DNA of 64,000 nucleotides, from positions 1-64,000 of the forward strand of contig NW_026042696.1 of assembly GCF_023856365.1 (NCBI RefSeq), in the 5' to 3' direction. Below the pieces are notes generated by a model. The model did not search any database. It was given only the letters and a program-made list of their open reading frames with translations, and was not told the DNA's origin. The first letter of the stretch is position 1; every line of letters starts with the position of its first letter. Position numbers and translations under genes: made by a program. This document shows positions 20,403 through 29,840 of this stretch, in pieces. This stretch comes from Brienomyrus brachyistius. Its lineage: Eukaryota > Chordata > Actinopteri > Osteoglossiformes > Mormyridae.

Positions 20403-21490
20403 GCTTTTTAGATTAAGTGCTTGTCTGAGAATAACTTCTGCATCATGCTAATTATTTAGCTGTTTCGTGCTCATGGGCAAAAGAAAAATGAGGATTAAGT
20501 TAAATATATCAGAAATAAATTTCTAATGTGGCTCAAGGCCACAGTAAAGTGGACCATCACATCAAGTAAGTACAAAACAGCCTTTACTAATACGCTAAGG
20601 GTTAAAACAACATATAAGATGTGCATAATCTGACAGTATATCAGCGTGAGAGCAAGGCTGGCCCTGGAAGTGGTGTGCATGCAATGGCAGAGCAAAGTTA
20701 GAGACACCCGCTAAAAACTTTCATTTCATCTCACTTGCTCCTTTCTTCTTTTTCCTTCTTTTTTTCCCTCCTAATCTGTCCATCCTCTTCGGCCAGCTCA
20801 CCCACTGCAATACTTTACGGGTTAAAAATGAAATAAATACATTTTTTAAATTTAAAAAATGAAATCGATCAACATGAGAGGCCTATACAGAGTTTATAGA
20901 ACCCCTCATGGTAAAGCAAACATGTTTGTCACAGCAGTGCATTCAGACCATGATTCTGCTAAAGCTGCCGGACAGGACAAAGGGGAAAAAAAAGAAGAAG
21001 GTGGGGGTCAGTGCAGCAGTGGGTAGTTCAGGTCCAGAATGTAAAAATCCAGACCAAGATTTAGTTTCAACCAAACAGCTGAGTACTCTGTATCAGTGTC
21101 ATTCTTAAAGTCGTGTTTCAACTTCTGGCAAAGTTCTCCCAGGAGCCTATCTCTGTTGTATGTACAGTCGGCATGTAATTCATTCCTGCCCAGATCCCTG
21201 ACAAACAGTTGGAGGCAGAATTACTTGTTATCAGAGTATGTGAATTTTTACACACACCAGCAGCTGTGACAGAATAAGATATTTCCTTTATACTGCTGCC
21301 ACATAGTGGACACAAAGAAGACTGCAGTCAATTCTAAAATCAGTCGGTCAACATGCTACCACCACAGACTATAATCGGGAAGTGATCAAACTTCATGGAA
21401 CAATATGAATATAAACAAACAGATGTAGTAAGTATATTGTGCAAAATGTATCTTCATCTTAACTACGCTGAATGGTGGAGTCCCAGAGTA
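20403..21490. other. Spacer between convergent leader exons, unit A
   Basis: No coding exon recognised. Contains a pyrimidine-rich run (20720-20790), and a ~16-bp patch after CACTGC at 20808 that differs completely from unit B while both flanks match. Confidence 0.4.
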
Positions 21491-21502
21491 AGTGATCCTC
21501 AC

Positions 21503-21542
21503 CTGGAGGCCCATCAGTGAAGAAGAGGATGAAGAGGAGCAT
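21503..21542 (-). CDS. Intact leader (signal peptide) exon of a CD300/pIgR-like receptor, unit A
   Basis: Minus strand ATG at 21542 encodes MLLFILFFTDGPP plus one base, then donor CCTCCAG|GTGAGGATC. A short hydrophobic leader ending in phase 1 is the standard first exon of Ig-superfamily receptors and fits the phase-1 acceptor of the V exon (GADSVSTVKW). No V exon follows within 10 kb on this strand; the nearest is at 2065-2301, so the first intron would be about 19 kb and transposon-filled, or the exon is an orphan. An inverted, broken copy lies at 20252-20283. Confidence 0.65.
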
Positions 21543-21996
21543 CAGAGGAGCCTTATGTGTGTATCGCTGACCTCAGATCTGTGGAGACTGACACTGACTT
21601 CCTGACTCTCCTTAACCTCACTGCCTCCCTTTTTGTGGGTTTTAAATGTTTAAAAATCATCCATCTATCTTTGATTTTCATAAACTGTTTGTGCACTGAT
21701 GCATTTCCTGTCTATTTCTTGTCTGTAAAAAGGAAAACAGTTTGATGCTGCTGTTGTCCTGCTCTTACCAGGAATAAATATTTTGATTTCATCTAGAATC
21801 TTATCATTTTAGAAACATGATTTCATAGCAAAATTATTGATAGCTGGTCTTCACAGTGAATCATTCATGCTCACAGAATTTAAACTACAAACAAATTAAT
21901 CAAATAAGTCTAGTTCTTTTCTAAACTGTTACTTCCTCATATTGCAAATGAGCAAAGAGCAGTGAAATCAGACTTATTCTGAAAAGCAGAAAAGTC

Positions 21997-22083
21997 GTCA
22001 TACAGGATGTGAGTGTGAGACTGCAGAAACACTGTGTGCTACATACAGAGGGTCTGACCTCAGGCCTTTATTTCAGTCTTTAT
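21997..22083 (-). repeat. 85-bp dispersed segment, copy 3 of 3, unit A
   Basis: Lies ~450 bp upstream of the intact minus-strand leader exon, so it may be part of that gene's promoter or 5' region. Confidence 0.55.
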
Positions 22084-23216
22084 TATGTTTTATACAGTTT
22101 TAAAATGTCACTGCAGTAGGTCCTTTTCATATGTGTGGATCAGCACAAATCATGAGGTCCGTTAGGAAGGTGTCTGTATGACAGGGGTGGGGGTATCCTG
22201 GGGGGGGGGGATGGGTGGGGGCAAAGTCAGGTAATTCACTTCATCTGGGTCTTATCAGCAGTCCTGTGTTTCTCTCAGCACCACAATGATGTTTCACACA
22301 TAATGGGGTCCGTGGGCCTCCTCAGTTATATTCAGGCTTTCAAAGTTCTTCAATCATAAAAAGTCACATGGATCTGACACTCTGACACTGTTATATTAAT
22401 TTGTTTAAATTCATTGAAAATACTATATATTACAGCTAGTATTTGGATCCGTCTGCTCTTTATCCGTTCCTCACTGGCATACCTGGGTCTTTGTGCAGTG
22501 CTTTCCGGAAGCATCAGAACCATTCATATGGGAATCTATGTGTGGCTGCCCTCTAGTGGATACACAAAATTCGGCTACTTAAGTAGCTTGACTATATTTC
22601 CCTCCTAGTTTAGTTTAGTTCCTAATTTAATTTAACAGATGAAACTGAAGGCAGAGCTGGAAATTAGTTTAGTCATGACTTCAGAAGTTACGCTGACATG
22701 GGATTCTGTACAATCAGAGATGAAGCTGCTGGATGGGATGGTCATCGCCTGCTTTTTCTGACTGATGTAGGTCTGGATGTAAAGTTACAAACTGCTTAAT
22801 GTGTATCAATCTGTTTTATAATGTTCACACAAAAAAAGTGCTTTTAATGTGTCTGCACCTTGTATCTCCCACAATGTGCTTCTGCATTTGATATCTTCTT
22901 GACTTGGGGATAAAGAGATTTAACTGGATGGATTTTACTTTTGTGAAGCACTACAGTCCAAAGCTGAACTGATTGTTCAAAGCTTTTTGGTTTTTAAGCA
23001 AAACTACTTCATTTAATTTATCTGAAACCCACTTTGCGCCTTTCTAGACTCAACAAAGCATCATTGCCAACAAAATAAGTGAGTTACAGTTAAATCAGGT
23101 AAAGAAGTTTCATTTGGAATTTACTGATCCAGGTTTTCAGCACCACGGACACCAACTAGACTTACTGTCATTTAATGGGAGTGAAAGCAGAAACCAATAG
23201 ATCACACAGGGATATT
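22084..23216. other. Non-coding stretch, unit A
   Basis: No supported exon. A G run (~22200-22210) varies in length between units. A 30-bp piece at 22808-22838 is an inverted copy of 14530-14560. Confidence 0.4.
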
Positions 23217-23490
23217 TTCATTTGATGGTGTCTTTCTTTTTACTTTTGATATGCCGTCTTCCTCCTTAGCTGATATGTGAGGCTGCTGTCAGCTCAGACA
23301 AGCTGGTGTGATTTTACGCAGAGTGATAAGTGGGCAGTCCTGTTTTCGTGTGTTACAATTTCATTTGATGTTGGCCAATATGTATGTGGTACTGTTTCCT
23401 CCTTAACTGACATTCACAGGCTGTTGTTAGCAGAGACAAGCTGGTGTATTTGTACTGCAGATTGAAAAGTGGGCGTTCCCGATTACATCA
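23217..23490 (+). repeat. Two degenerate 137-bp tandem repeats, unit A
   Basis: GACAAGCTGGTGT recurs at 23297 and 23434, preceded each time by TCATTTGATG and CCTCCTTA-CTGA and followed by GTGGGC-TCC blocks. Period 137 bp. Confidence 0.7.
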
Positions 23491-23561
23491 CTCTTTTAAA
23501 GAGTCCCTGATTGGTGGGCTCTGACGAGGAGGGGTGACCTAAAAACTCCAAACCATTTATC

Positions 23562-23883
23562 CCTCCATCCATCCATCCATTTTCCAAACCGCTTATCCTA
23601 CTGGGTCGTGGGGGGTCCGGAGCCTATCCCGGAAGCAATGGACACGGGAACAAACCTGGATGGGGGGCCAGCCCATCGCAGCCAAACCATTTAAGTTTGT
23701 GAAATTCATTTTTAATAATTACCATCCATCCATCCATCCATTTTCCAAACCGCTTATCCTACTGGGTCGTGGGGGGTCCGGAGCCTATCCCGGAAGCAAT
23801 GGGCACGGGAACAACCCTGGATGGGGGGCCAGCCCATCGCAGCCAAACCATTTAAGTTTGTGAAATTCATTTTTAATAATTAC
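23562..23883 (-). repeat. 161-bp tandem duplication of a fish repeat end, unit A only
   Basis: The block from CCATCCATCC through TTTTCCAAACCGCTTATCC, GGGTCGTGGGGGGTCCGG and the AT-rich tail occurs twice with period 161 bp (23580 and 23741). Unit B has one copy. The block itself is the reversed 3' end of the interspersed repeat seen at 25471-25800. Confidence 0.85.
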
Positions 23884-23973
23884 CAATTTCAGAAAAATAT
23901 GAAATGTTTTGTAAAGTATCAATTTATTAATCATGTATTTAAACAAATTATGACCAGTATAAAAGACACATAC

Positions 23974-24757
23974 AAAACTGTACAAAAGTCTTGGGCTGTC
24001 GAAGAAAATGATGTTCAAATGATCTTCATCTTGGTCTAGAATTATAATATTTTGTCCGTCAAAGTGTGGCAGCCCAGTCATTTCAAAATCTCTTCTAAAG
24101 TTAGTAAAACATTTGCACCAACCATCCAATAGACCTATATCTTTTTATAACACAACTCCTATGGCTAATCAATGCATCATTAACATTTTGTCACGGGAGA
24201 CGGCAGCGATCGCGGGCAGGCGGGTAAGAAGCAGGCAGACAGCCGAGAATCAGGGCAAACGAGGGGTTTAATCTCAGGGACGAGGGCACGAACATCAACT
24301 GACATCAATGACGGACAAAGGACTCGGGTAAGACACGGACTGAAATACACAGGACTGAGCAAATTAACTAGATACAGCTGGGTACAATCGGGAGAAAACA
24401 CGTGGGTAATCAGGGGGCGTGGCACACAGGAGGAGCGGACGAGCCGGGCATGACACATTTGTTTAATTAAATTAATTAATTAAGTGAGCTGGTGGCAGAA
24501 TTTAACAAATACATGGAATGGCTGGGGTGCCCCTGAGGAGAGGTTTAGGATCCAAAGCGTGGTTCATCTAGCGATCCAACAAGGCATCAGTAACTTTATG
24601 GAGAAAAGAAGAAATTCTTGTTAGTTTTTATTGTGTCACTTTTAATTTGCATATATTTTTATGATAATTGTGTTTTTGTTCTGAGCAAATATACACAACC
24701 CAATTAAATAGCATTAAACGTTTTCTTTGATGGCCCAAGACTTTTGCATAGTACCAT
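23974..24757. mobile_element. Mariner-like relic with inverted ends, unit A
   Basis: GTACAAAAGTCTTGGGC at ~23980 faces GCCCAAGACTTTTGCATAG at ~24733, with imperfect inverted similarity over ~35 bp. CAAAAGTCTTGGGC ends are common in fish Tc1/mariner elements. No transposase frame is left; a solo LTR is inserted inside. Confidence 0.6.
24189..24455 (-). mobile_element. Solo LTR (Ty3/Gypsy type) with 5-bp target duplication, unit A
   Basis: 267 bp beginning TGTCACGGGAG and ending CCGGGCATGACA, so both ends are TG...CA with a short inverted TGTCA/TGACA. CATTT flanks it on both sides (24184-24188 and 24456-24460). In reverse orientation it reads like a fish Gypsy LTR (TGTCATGCCCGG start, GATTAAACCCC near the R region). 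GC-rich against an AT-rich host. Confidence 0.8.
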
Positions 24758-25021
24758 ATTTTTTCAGAATCAAGAGACAATTTAATAAAAACCAGTCTTA
24801 CCTTCACAAGATAACGATTATTAAACATTAACCAGCAGGTGGCAGCAAAGCACTTGTGAATAAGTGGCCAATACGTGGTTGTACAGGTTGCCAGCAGATA
24901 ATCATCCCCTCTGTGTTTAACTGACTCTCATGCTATGACTGTACAGACTGAGCAGGGCCGAGTGAGAGAGGCCTCACTGCAGTTAGCATAACCGTTTATT
25001 TTACAGCTCGTCTGACTCATT
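24758..25021. other. 3' flank of the membrane exon, unit A
   Basis: Contains TTTATT at 24995-25000, an AATAAA on the minus strand 22 bp after the stop of the exon at 25022, which would serve as its polyadenylation signal. Confidence 0.5.
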
Positions 25022-25202
25022 CTACTCCACGAAGGTCATCTCCTCTGCCAGCTTCCTCTGATCCAGGGAGATCCTCTGCTTCTCTCTGATTGGTTCCTGC
25101 TTTCTACAGGAGGTCCAGTGCAGCTGAATGGTGATGATAGTGCAAATCAGGTAAAACACACCAGTCCCAGCTTTCAGTACAGCATCCAGAACCTGCTCCC
25201 AC
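25022..25202 (-). CDS. Terminal exon: membrane anchor and cytoplasmic tail of a receptor-like protein, unit A/B junction
   Basis: Minus strand acceptor ATATGTCTCACAG precedes GTGGGAGCAG. The frame reads WEQVLDAVLKAGTG, a hydrophobic stretch VFYLICTIITIQLHW, then a charged tail KQEPIREKQRISLDQRK and EEMTFVE before TAG. A lysine sits near the outer end of the membrane segment, as in receptors that pair with adaptor proteins. It lies on the same strand and downstream of the Ig exons at 26403-28137, so it may close the same gene. Its phase (2) does not match the phase-1 Ig exons, so a stalk exon would have to lie between. No stop or frameshift is seen. Confidence 0.5.
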
Positions 25203-25470
25203 CTGTGAGACATATAATACACCAGTGTGTCTGTCAGTCACACATATCACATTTAAACTTGAAGAGCAAAACAGTGAATCTATTCTGACTGAAGTAAGTA
25301 AGACTAAGAAAAGGTCACTCTTGAAACTGAAATATAAATTATGAAAGATATTCTACAGAGAAAATGATTAGATGGAGAACAATGAATTAGTGTTCACATC
25401 CCAGGGCACTGATAGTGAACAGGTGAGATAAATGATTTTATTAACATATTTTAATGTATCTATTGTATCA
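25203..25470. other. Intron-like spacer upstream of the membrane exon
   Basis: No coding signal or repeat recognised between the acceptor and the interspersed repeat at 25471. Confidence 0.4.
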
Positions 25471-25800
25471 GGGTGGCATGGTGGTGCAGTGGTTTGCACT
25501 GTCGCCTCACTCCTCTGGCACGTGTACTCAAGTCTTCGCTGGAATTCCGTGTGTATGGAGTTTGCATGCTCCCCCTGTGTCATTGTGGGGTTTCCTCCAG
25601 GGACTCTGATTTCCCCCCACAGTCCAAAAACATGCTGAGGCTAATTGGAGTTGTCAAATTGCCGGTAGGTGTGCTTGTGCGAGGGAATGGAGTGTGAGCG
25701 TGTCCTGCAATGGGTTGGCACCCTGTCATGGGACGTTCCCTGCCTTGCGCCCATAGGGACCCTGAGTTAGACAAGCAGTTTCAGACAATGGATGGATGCA
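25471..25800 (+). repeat. Fish interspersed repeat, nearly complete, unit A
   Basis: Starts GGGTGGCATGGTGGTGCAG, passes GTTTGCATGCTCCCCC, CACAGTCCAAAAACATGC and AATTGGAGTTGTCAAATTGCC, and ends CAATGGATGGATG. This order is that of a very common dispersed repeat of teleosts. A reversed partial copy lies at 26098-26237 in the next unit. Confidence 0.8.
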
Positions 25801-26097
25801 GCACTGGAACAGATATTACAGAGTACAACTGTAACACTGGTCTACGCTGCAATGAAAAACCACCTACAGACATGTTAGTCAGTCTGCACACCATTAGTAA
25901 CAATTCATCCTCACAAAGATGAAAAAATGCCTGAATTATGTTGCAAGCTACATGGATTTGTCTGGATTTGTATACATAACAAGTGACTGGCTGTATGTCT
26001 GTGGAAAATGCTGTGATTTTTGTCATATTACAGACTGATCATAAACTAGAAGACACACATTCAATATTAAAGACACCAATTAGCCTGACTGTGCGTT
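25801..26097. other. Spacer across the arbitrary A/B unit boundary
   Basis: No gene seen. The sequence is continuous between units; no junction mark such as a short repeat or foreign insert is visible. Confidence 0.4.
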
Positions 26098-26237
26098 TTT
26101 GGATTGTTGGAGGAAACCCACACAGCATGTGGAGAACATGCAAACTCCACACATACAGAGCAGAAGCCAGATTCAAACCCCTAAACATGGAGGCGTGAAG
26201 CAACAGCGCCGCCTACTGGACCACCGTGCCACTATCA
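26098..26237 (-). repeat. Fish interspersed repeat fragment (reverse), unit B
   Basis: Same as 136-275. Confidence 0.75.
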
Positions 26238-26402
26238 TTGAAACAATAATCCCAATAAATAACTCTGTTTCACAACAGCTGATAAATAGGGGATTATCCC
26301 CACAAAGAAGCACAAACCCCTTCGTGAGTGAAACTGCTGGGTTGATTAGTATGTATCTATTTATATTCAAGCATAAATAATTCACAGGCAGATTTAAATC
26401 AA

Positions 26403-26700
26403 TTACTTATGTTTAACAGTAATATGAACTGGAATCTGCAGGATTCCACAACCAGCCACCAATACCAGCCAGTGTCCTTCCTCTCCAGTGTCCTTCCTCT
26501 TCCTCTTCATTGTCACAATGAAGGTTTTATTTTCTGTGTCATCCCTGATCAGGACAGGCCTCCCATGCAAACTCACTGATCTCTCTGAAGCACAGGAGCC
26601 CCCAATCTTACACCACATCCTTTGTCTTTTGTTGTTTCCATAGTAACACTGACACTGTCTCCATCCACACCCGTCACCTCCTGTTTGTCCACTGACAGCC
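26403..26700 (-). pseudogene. Second Ig domain exon, CD300/pIgR-like, broken, unit B
   Basis: Matches the unit A exon at 442-738, with the extra A that A lacks. The acceptor CCTCCAG, the WCKIGGSC and DDTENKTFIVTMKR motifs, the frame change near the first cysteine and the 16-bp duplication are all present, so the lesions are older than the array. Confidence 0.72.
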
Positions 26701-27051
26701 CTGGAGGACTTCAACACACAGGTAAAACACTCAACGATTTCCACAGCAATGAAATGTTTATGAATATCAGCCCATTACAACATACATACTGTATGTAAAT
26801 GTTTGGCCAACCCCTGACATTTTTTAACATATTGCTTATCATATTTAACCTCATGAAGTCGCCCGATTTAGCTGACACTGTTACTTCTTCCAAGTCTCGT
26901 TTATCATATTGAATTAAATTAAAATGCAGATTTTTAAAATATTAAAACATTTTTCCATCAGTGTTTGTGTTAAGGTCCTTCCTTTTTGACTCAGTGACAT
27001 GTTACATACTGTGCATCTCATTGGCTACAGTCTGCAGTACAGACATCTTAC
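26701..27051. other. Intron-like spacer between Ig exons, unit B
   Basis: Equivalent of 739-1088. Nothing recognised. Confidence 0.45.
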
Positions 27052-27264
27052 CATCAGTGACTGACAGATTAACCTGATCAGAGAGGCTCCACTGTACTTC
27101 ACACCACACCAGTACCGATCGGAATCCTCAGCTGTCAGATTGTTGATGGTCACAGTGAAGACTCGCTGGTCAGGATCATCTCTGACTCACACTTTACCCT
27201 CCTGTGGAGAGTCAGTGTGTACTATGGGAGTACATGACTTCACATTATACCCTCTGCACCAGTA
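27052..27264 (-). pseudogene. Ig V-set domain exon fragment with donor, unit B
   Basis: Same V-domain 3' half as in unit A, with full CACCAGTAC at the insert border where A lacks two bases. TGA after the QEGKV motif and the shifted VNLSVTD end are shared. Confidence 0.8.
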
Positions 27265-28027
27265 CGGGACTCCACTCCAACAACCGCTGCAAACACCGCG
27301 CCTCCCTGAGAGCCATCACCCATCAGCTCATCAGCCACTGCAACCAACTGCAAAGACCTCCCTCTTTCCTGCATCCAAGTAAACCAACTTCCTTTCCTTT
27401 CTAACAACCTAAACTGTCCTATTCACCTGCTATATTCCTTTAGGTTTATATTCCTACAAACTGCTTGCTTTGCAGAACAGTTTTTCCCTTTTTAGGTTAA
27501 TCATTTTAAATCTGGTCACTGCATTTTCATGATTACATCGTTTGTGTCTTTTCCGTTATTTCATGTTTATTGTTTGTTAGGTATAATGTCTGTCTTATGT
27601 TAGTTGTAGGAATAAATGTATGTCTTTTTACACAACTTCAGCCTCCGTCATTGAGTGCTCACAATAGTCCCTGCCTCTGCGATCTGCCTACTACGCTCTG
27701 AAACCTCAAACTCGCCTGAAATATCGCGAGACTCTCTCTCATTGGCCGTGAGGGGAGCTTCGCTACCGATCGTTTACATTACCTGGTGACCCAGCTCGCT
27801 GGACGAGCCTACTAACCCAAGTTATTAAGCGATACGGGTTATTAATGAATCCCATTTAAGTCTCACATTAACAGACTCACTGGGATTCGCATTTGAGTTT
27901 GGAGGAACCGACCATTCGGCATAACAATTGGTTACTAATCAGCATCAAATAATAATTAATTAAAAGTTAATTAATTTCAAAACATATTGGTGGAGATATT
28001 AAAATATACCTGAGCTAATAATTCCTA
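27265..28027. mobile_element. Unclassified ~763-bp insert, unit B
   Basis: Equivalent of 1301-2064, including the plus-strand open start and AATAAA. Confidence 0.4.
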
Positions 28028-28137
28028 CAGCTGTCAGATTGTTGATGGTCACAGTGAAGACTTGCTGGTCAGGATCATCTCTGACTCACACTTTACCCTC
28101 CAGTGGAGAGTCAGTGTGTACTATGGGAGTACATGAC
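28028..28137 (-). pseudogene. Remnant of second V-domain piece, cut by the unit B deletion
   Basis: Only the 3' 110 bp of the V-domain copy remain; after ACATGAC the sequence jumps into the L1-like ORF1. The acceptor and the IPCSYGD half are gone in this unit. Confidence 0.85.
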
Positions 28138-28502
28138 TGGAGAGAGCTCATCGGATCGGCCAGAAGAATACGTCAAACACCGCTGCACCGAGGACAATGA
28201 TCATGAAGTTCCTAAATTACAAGGATAAAATGACCGTGATAAGAGCTGCCAGGGCAAAGGGACAGATTCTTTTCAAGAACCGTCCGGTGAGATTTTATGA
28301 GGACCTGGCGACCGGTGTACACAGAAAACAGAAAGAGTTTAACGCCGTGAGACAACAGCTTCGCTCCATGGGGATCCGGTACGGCATGATTCCTCCCGCG
28401 CGACTGATAGTGACATACAACGGAAAGTCTCGCATCTTTAACCAGCCAGGTGAAGCGGAGAATTTTGTGAAGGCTCTGAGGTCAGAAAGTGGACTGGGTT
28501 GA
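28138..28502 (+). pseudogene. L1-like ORF1, C-terminal part only, unit B
   Basis: Begins at the residues LERAHRIGQKN and keeps the C-terminal RNA-binding domain to NFVKALRS. The coiled coil and RNA-recognition domain are deleted. The first in-frame ATG is at ~28197. Confidence 0.88.
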
Positions 28503-28936
28503 GAATGTAATCATTGACATGCTGTGTGTTGGCATGAAGGAATAATTACTGAGCTTTAAGTTTTAAAAGAAGAGTGAAAGAGAAAGGCCAATTTGTTATA
28601 TTTGTTTATCGGTCCAGAGGCTTACAGCTACTATTAGTAGCCTAATTTTCTTAATGTATCCAATAACGAGTTTTTCTGTTTATGTAGCGGGGTGGGGTAG
28701 GGGGGAAAGGTGTTTAGGCATAGTCGGTTGATCCTCACTTTTGGGTGGAACAACCTTTAGCTGTTAGACAGGTACCAGTATATATAGGGGGAGGGAAATG
28801 GGTACCAAAGTTCAAGTTAAAGGGGTATGTTCAATACTTATTGTTGTGGGTGTAGTTTTTGACATTCAGATGTTATTTGTTTCTCTATCCTTTAATATTT
28901 CAAATGTGTTGGGAAGCTCATTTAGTGCTGTGTGTT

Positions 28937-29554
28937 ATGTCTGGTGGAATAAGAATTAAAATTTCTTCTTGGAACTGCAGAGGACTACAAAAACTGGAGA
29001 AGGTAAAACAAGTAATGACTAGGGTGAAATCTATGCACTCTGATATCATGCTACTTCAGGAAACACACCTGTTGTCTAGTCAAGAGGCGAAGATTAGGAG
29101 GAGGTGGCAGGGCAGTATATATTCTGCACCCTTCACCTCTCAGGCAAGAGGTGTTATGATTTTGATCCACAAATCTATACCATTCCATGTGACAAGGGTT
29201 ATTAAAGACAAGGCGGGGAGATATATTATTTTACAGGGCACACTTATTACGGAAAAAATAATCCTGATAAATATCTATGCTCCAAACATTGACGACCCAA
29301 AGTTTTTTCATAATCTTTTTTTGACAGCATCATCTCTGTCTGGTAGCTTTATTATAGGAGGGGATTTTAATTGTACATTGAATCCAGAATTGGATAGGAG
29401 CTCAGGTATTGATTTCTCGCATCCTAAAAGTAGACAAACTATTCAACATTTTATGAAAGAACTTGATCTGAGGGATATTTGGAGGGATATGAACCCCAAG
29501 GTCTTAAAATACTCCTGCTACTCAAATACACTTTTTTTTTTTTTTTTTTTTTAG
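28937..29554 (+). pseudogene. L1-like ORF2 endonuclease part, truncated, unit B
   Basis: Same motifs and same poly-T interruption as 4080-4697. Confidence 0.85.
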
Positions 29555-29840
29555 TTTCTGGCAATATGAGGTACAAAATAAAGGATTGTCACTACGATAG
29601 CATTTTAATATCTGACCATTCGCCAAACTCATTAATATATGAAGGTTTAAGACTAAAAAGAGATCCCCCTAGATGGAGATTTAAACAAAAATAGACAATC
29701 AAATAAATATTTATTTTGAAACTAATACGGATTAAACGTCACCCTGCACAAGGTGGGAAGCATTTAAGGCCTACGTAAGAGGTCAGATTATTAGTTTTAC
29801 AAGTTATAGAGCAAACCAAACTTATAAGAAAACAAAAAAG
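29555..29840 (+). pseudogene. Degraded ORF2 linker, unit B
   Basis: Holds SDHSP out of frame, then TAG, then INIYFETNTD and TAA in the RT frame, as in units A and C. Confidence 0.7.

Larger units (their letters stand above)
1..25962. repeat. Tandem unit A (~25.96 kb)
   Basis: Position 1 of the window matches 25963 and 50795 and the order of every downstream feature repeats at the same spacing. Unit A carries the full L1-like element. Relative to B it lacks 151 bp near 19910 and carries a second copy of a 161-bp block at 23562-23883. It also has nine 1-2 bp indels in its first 7.7 kb that B and C lack. The unit start is arbitrary because the window opens inside the array. Confidence 0.97.
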
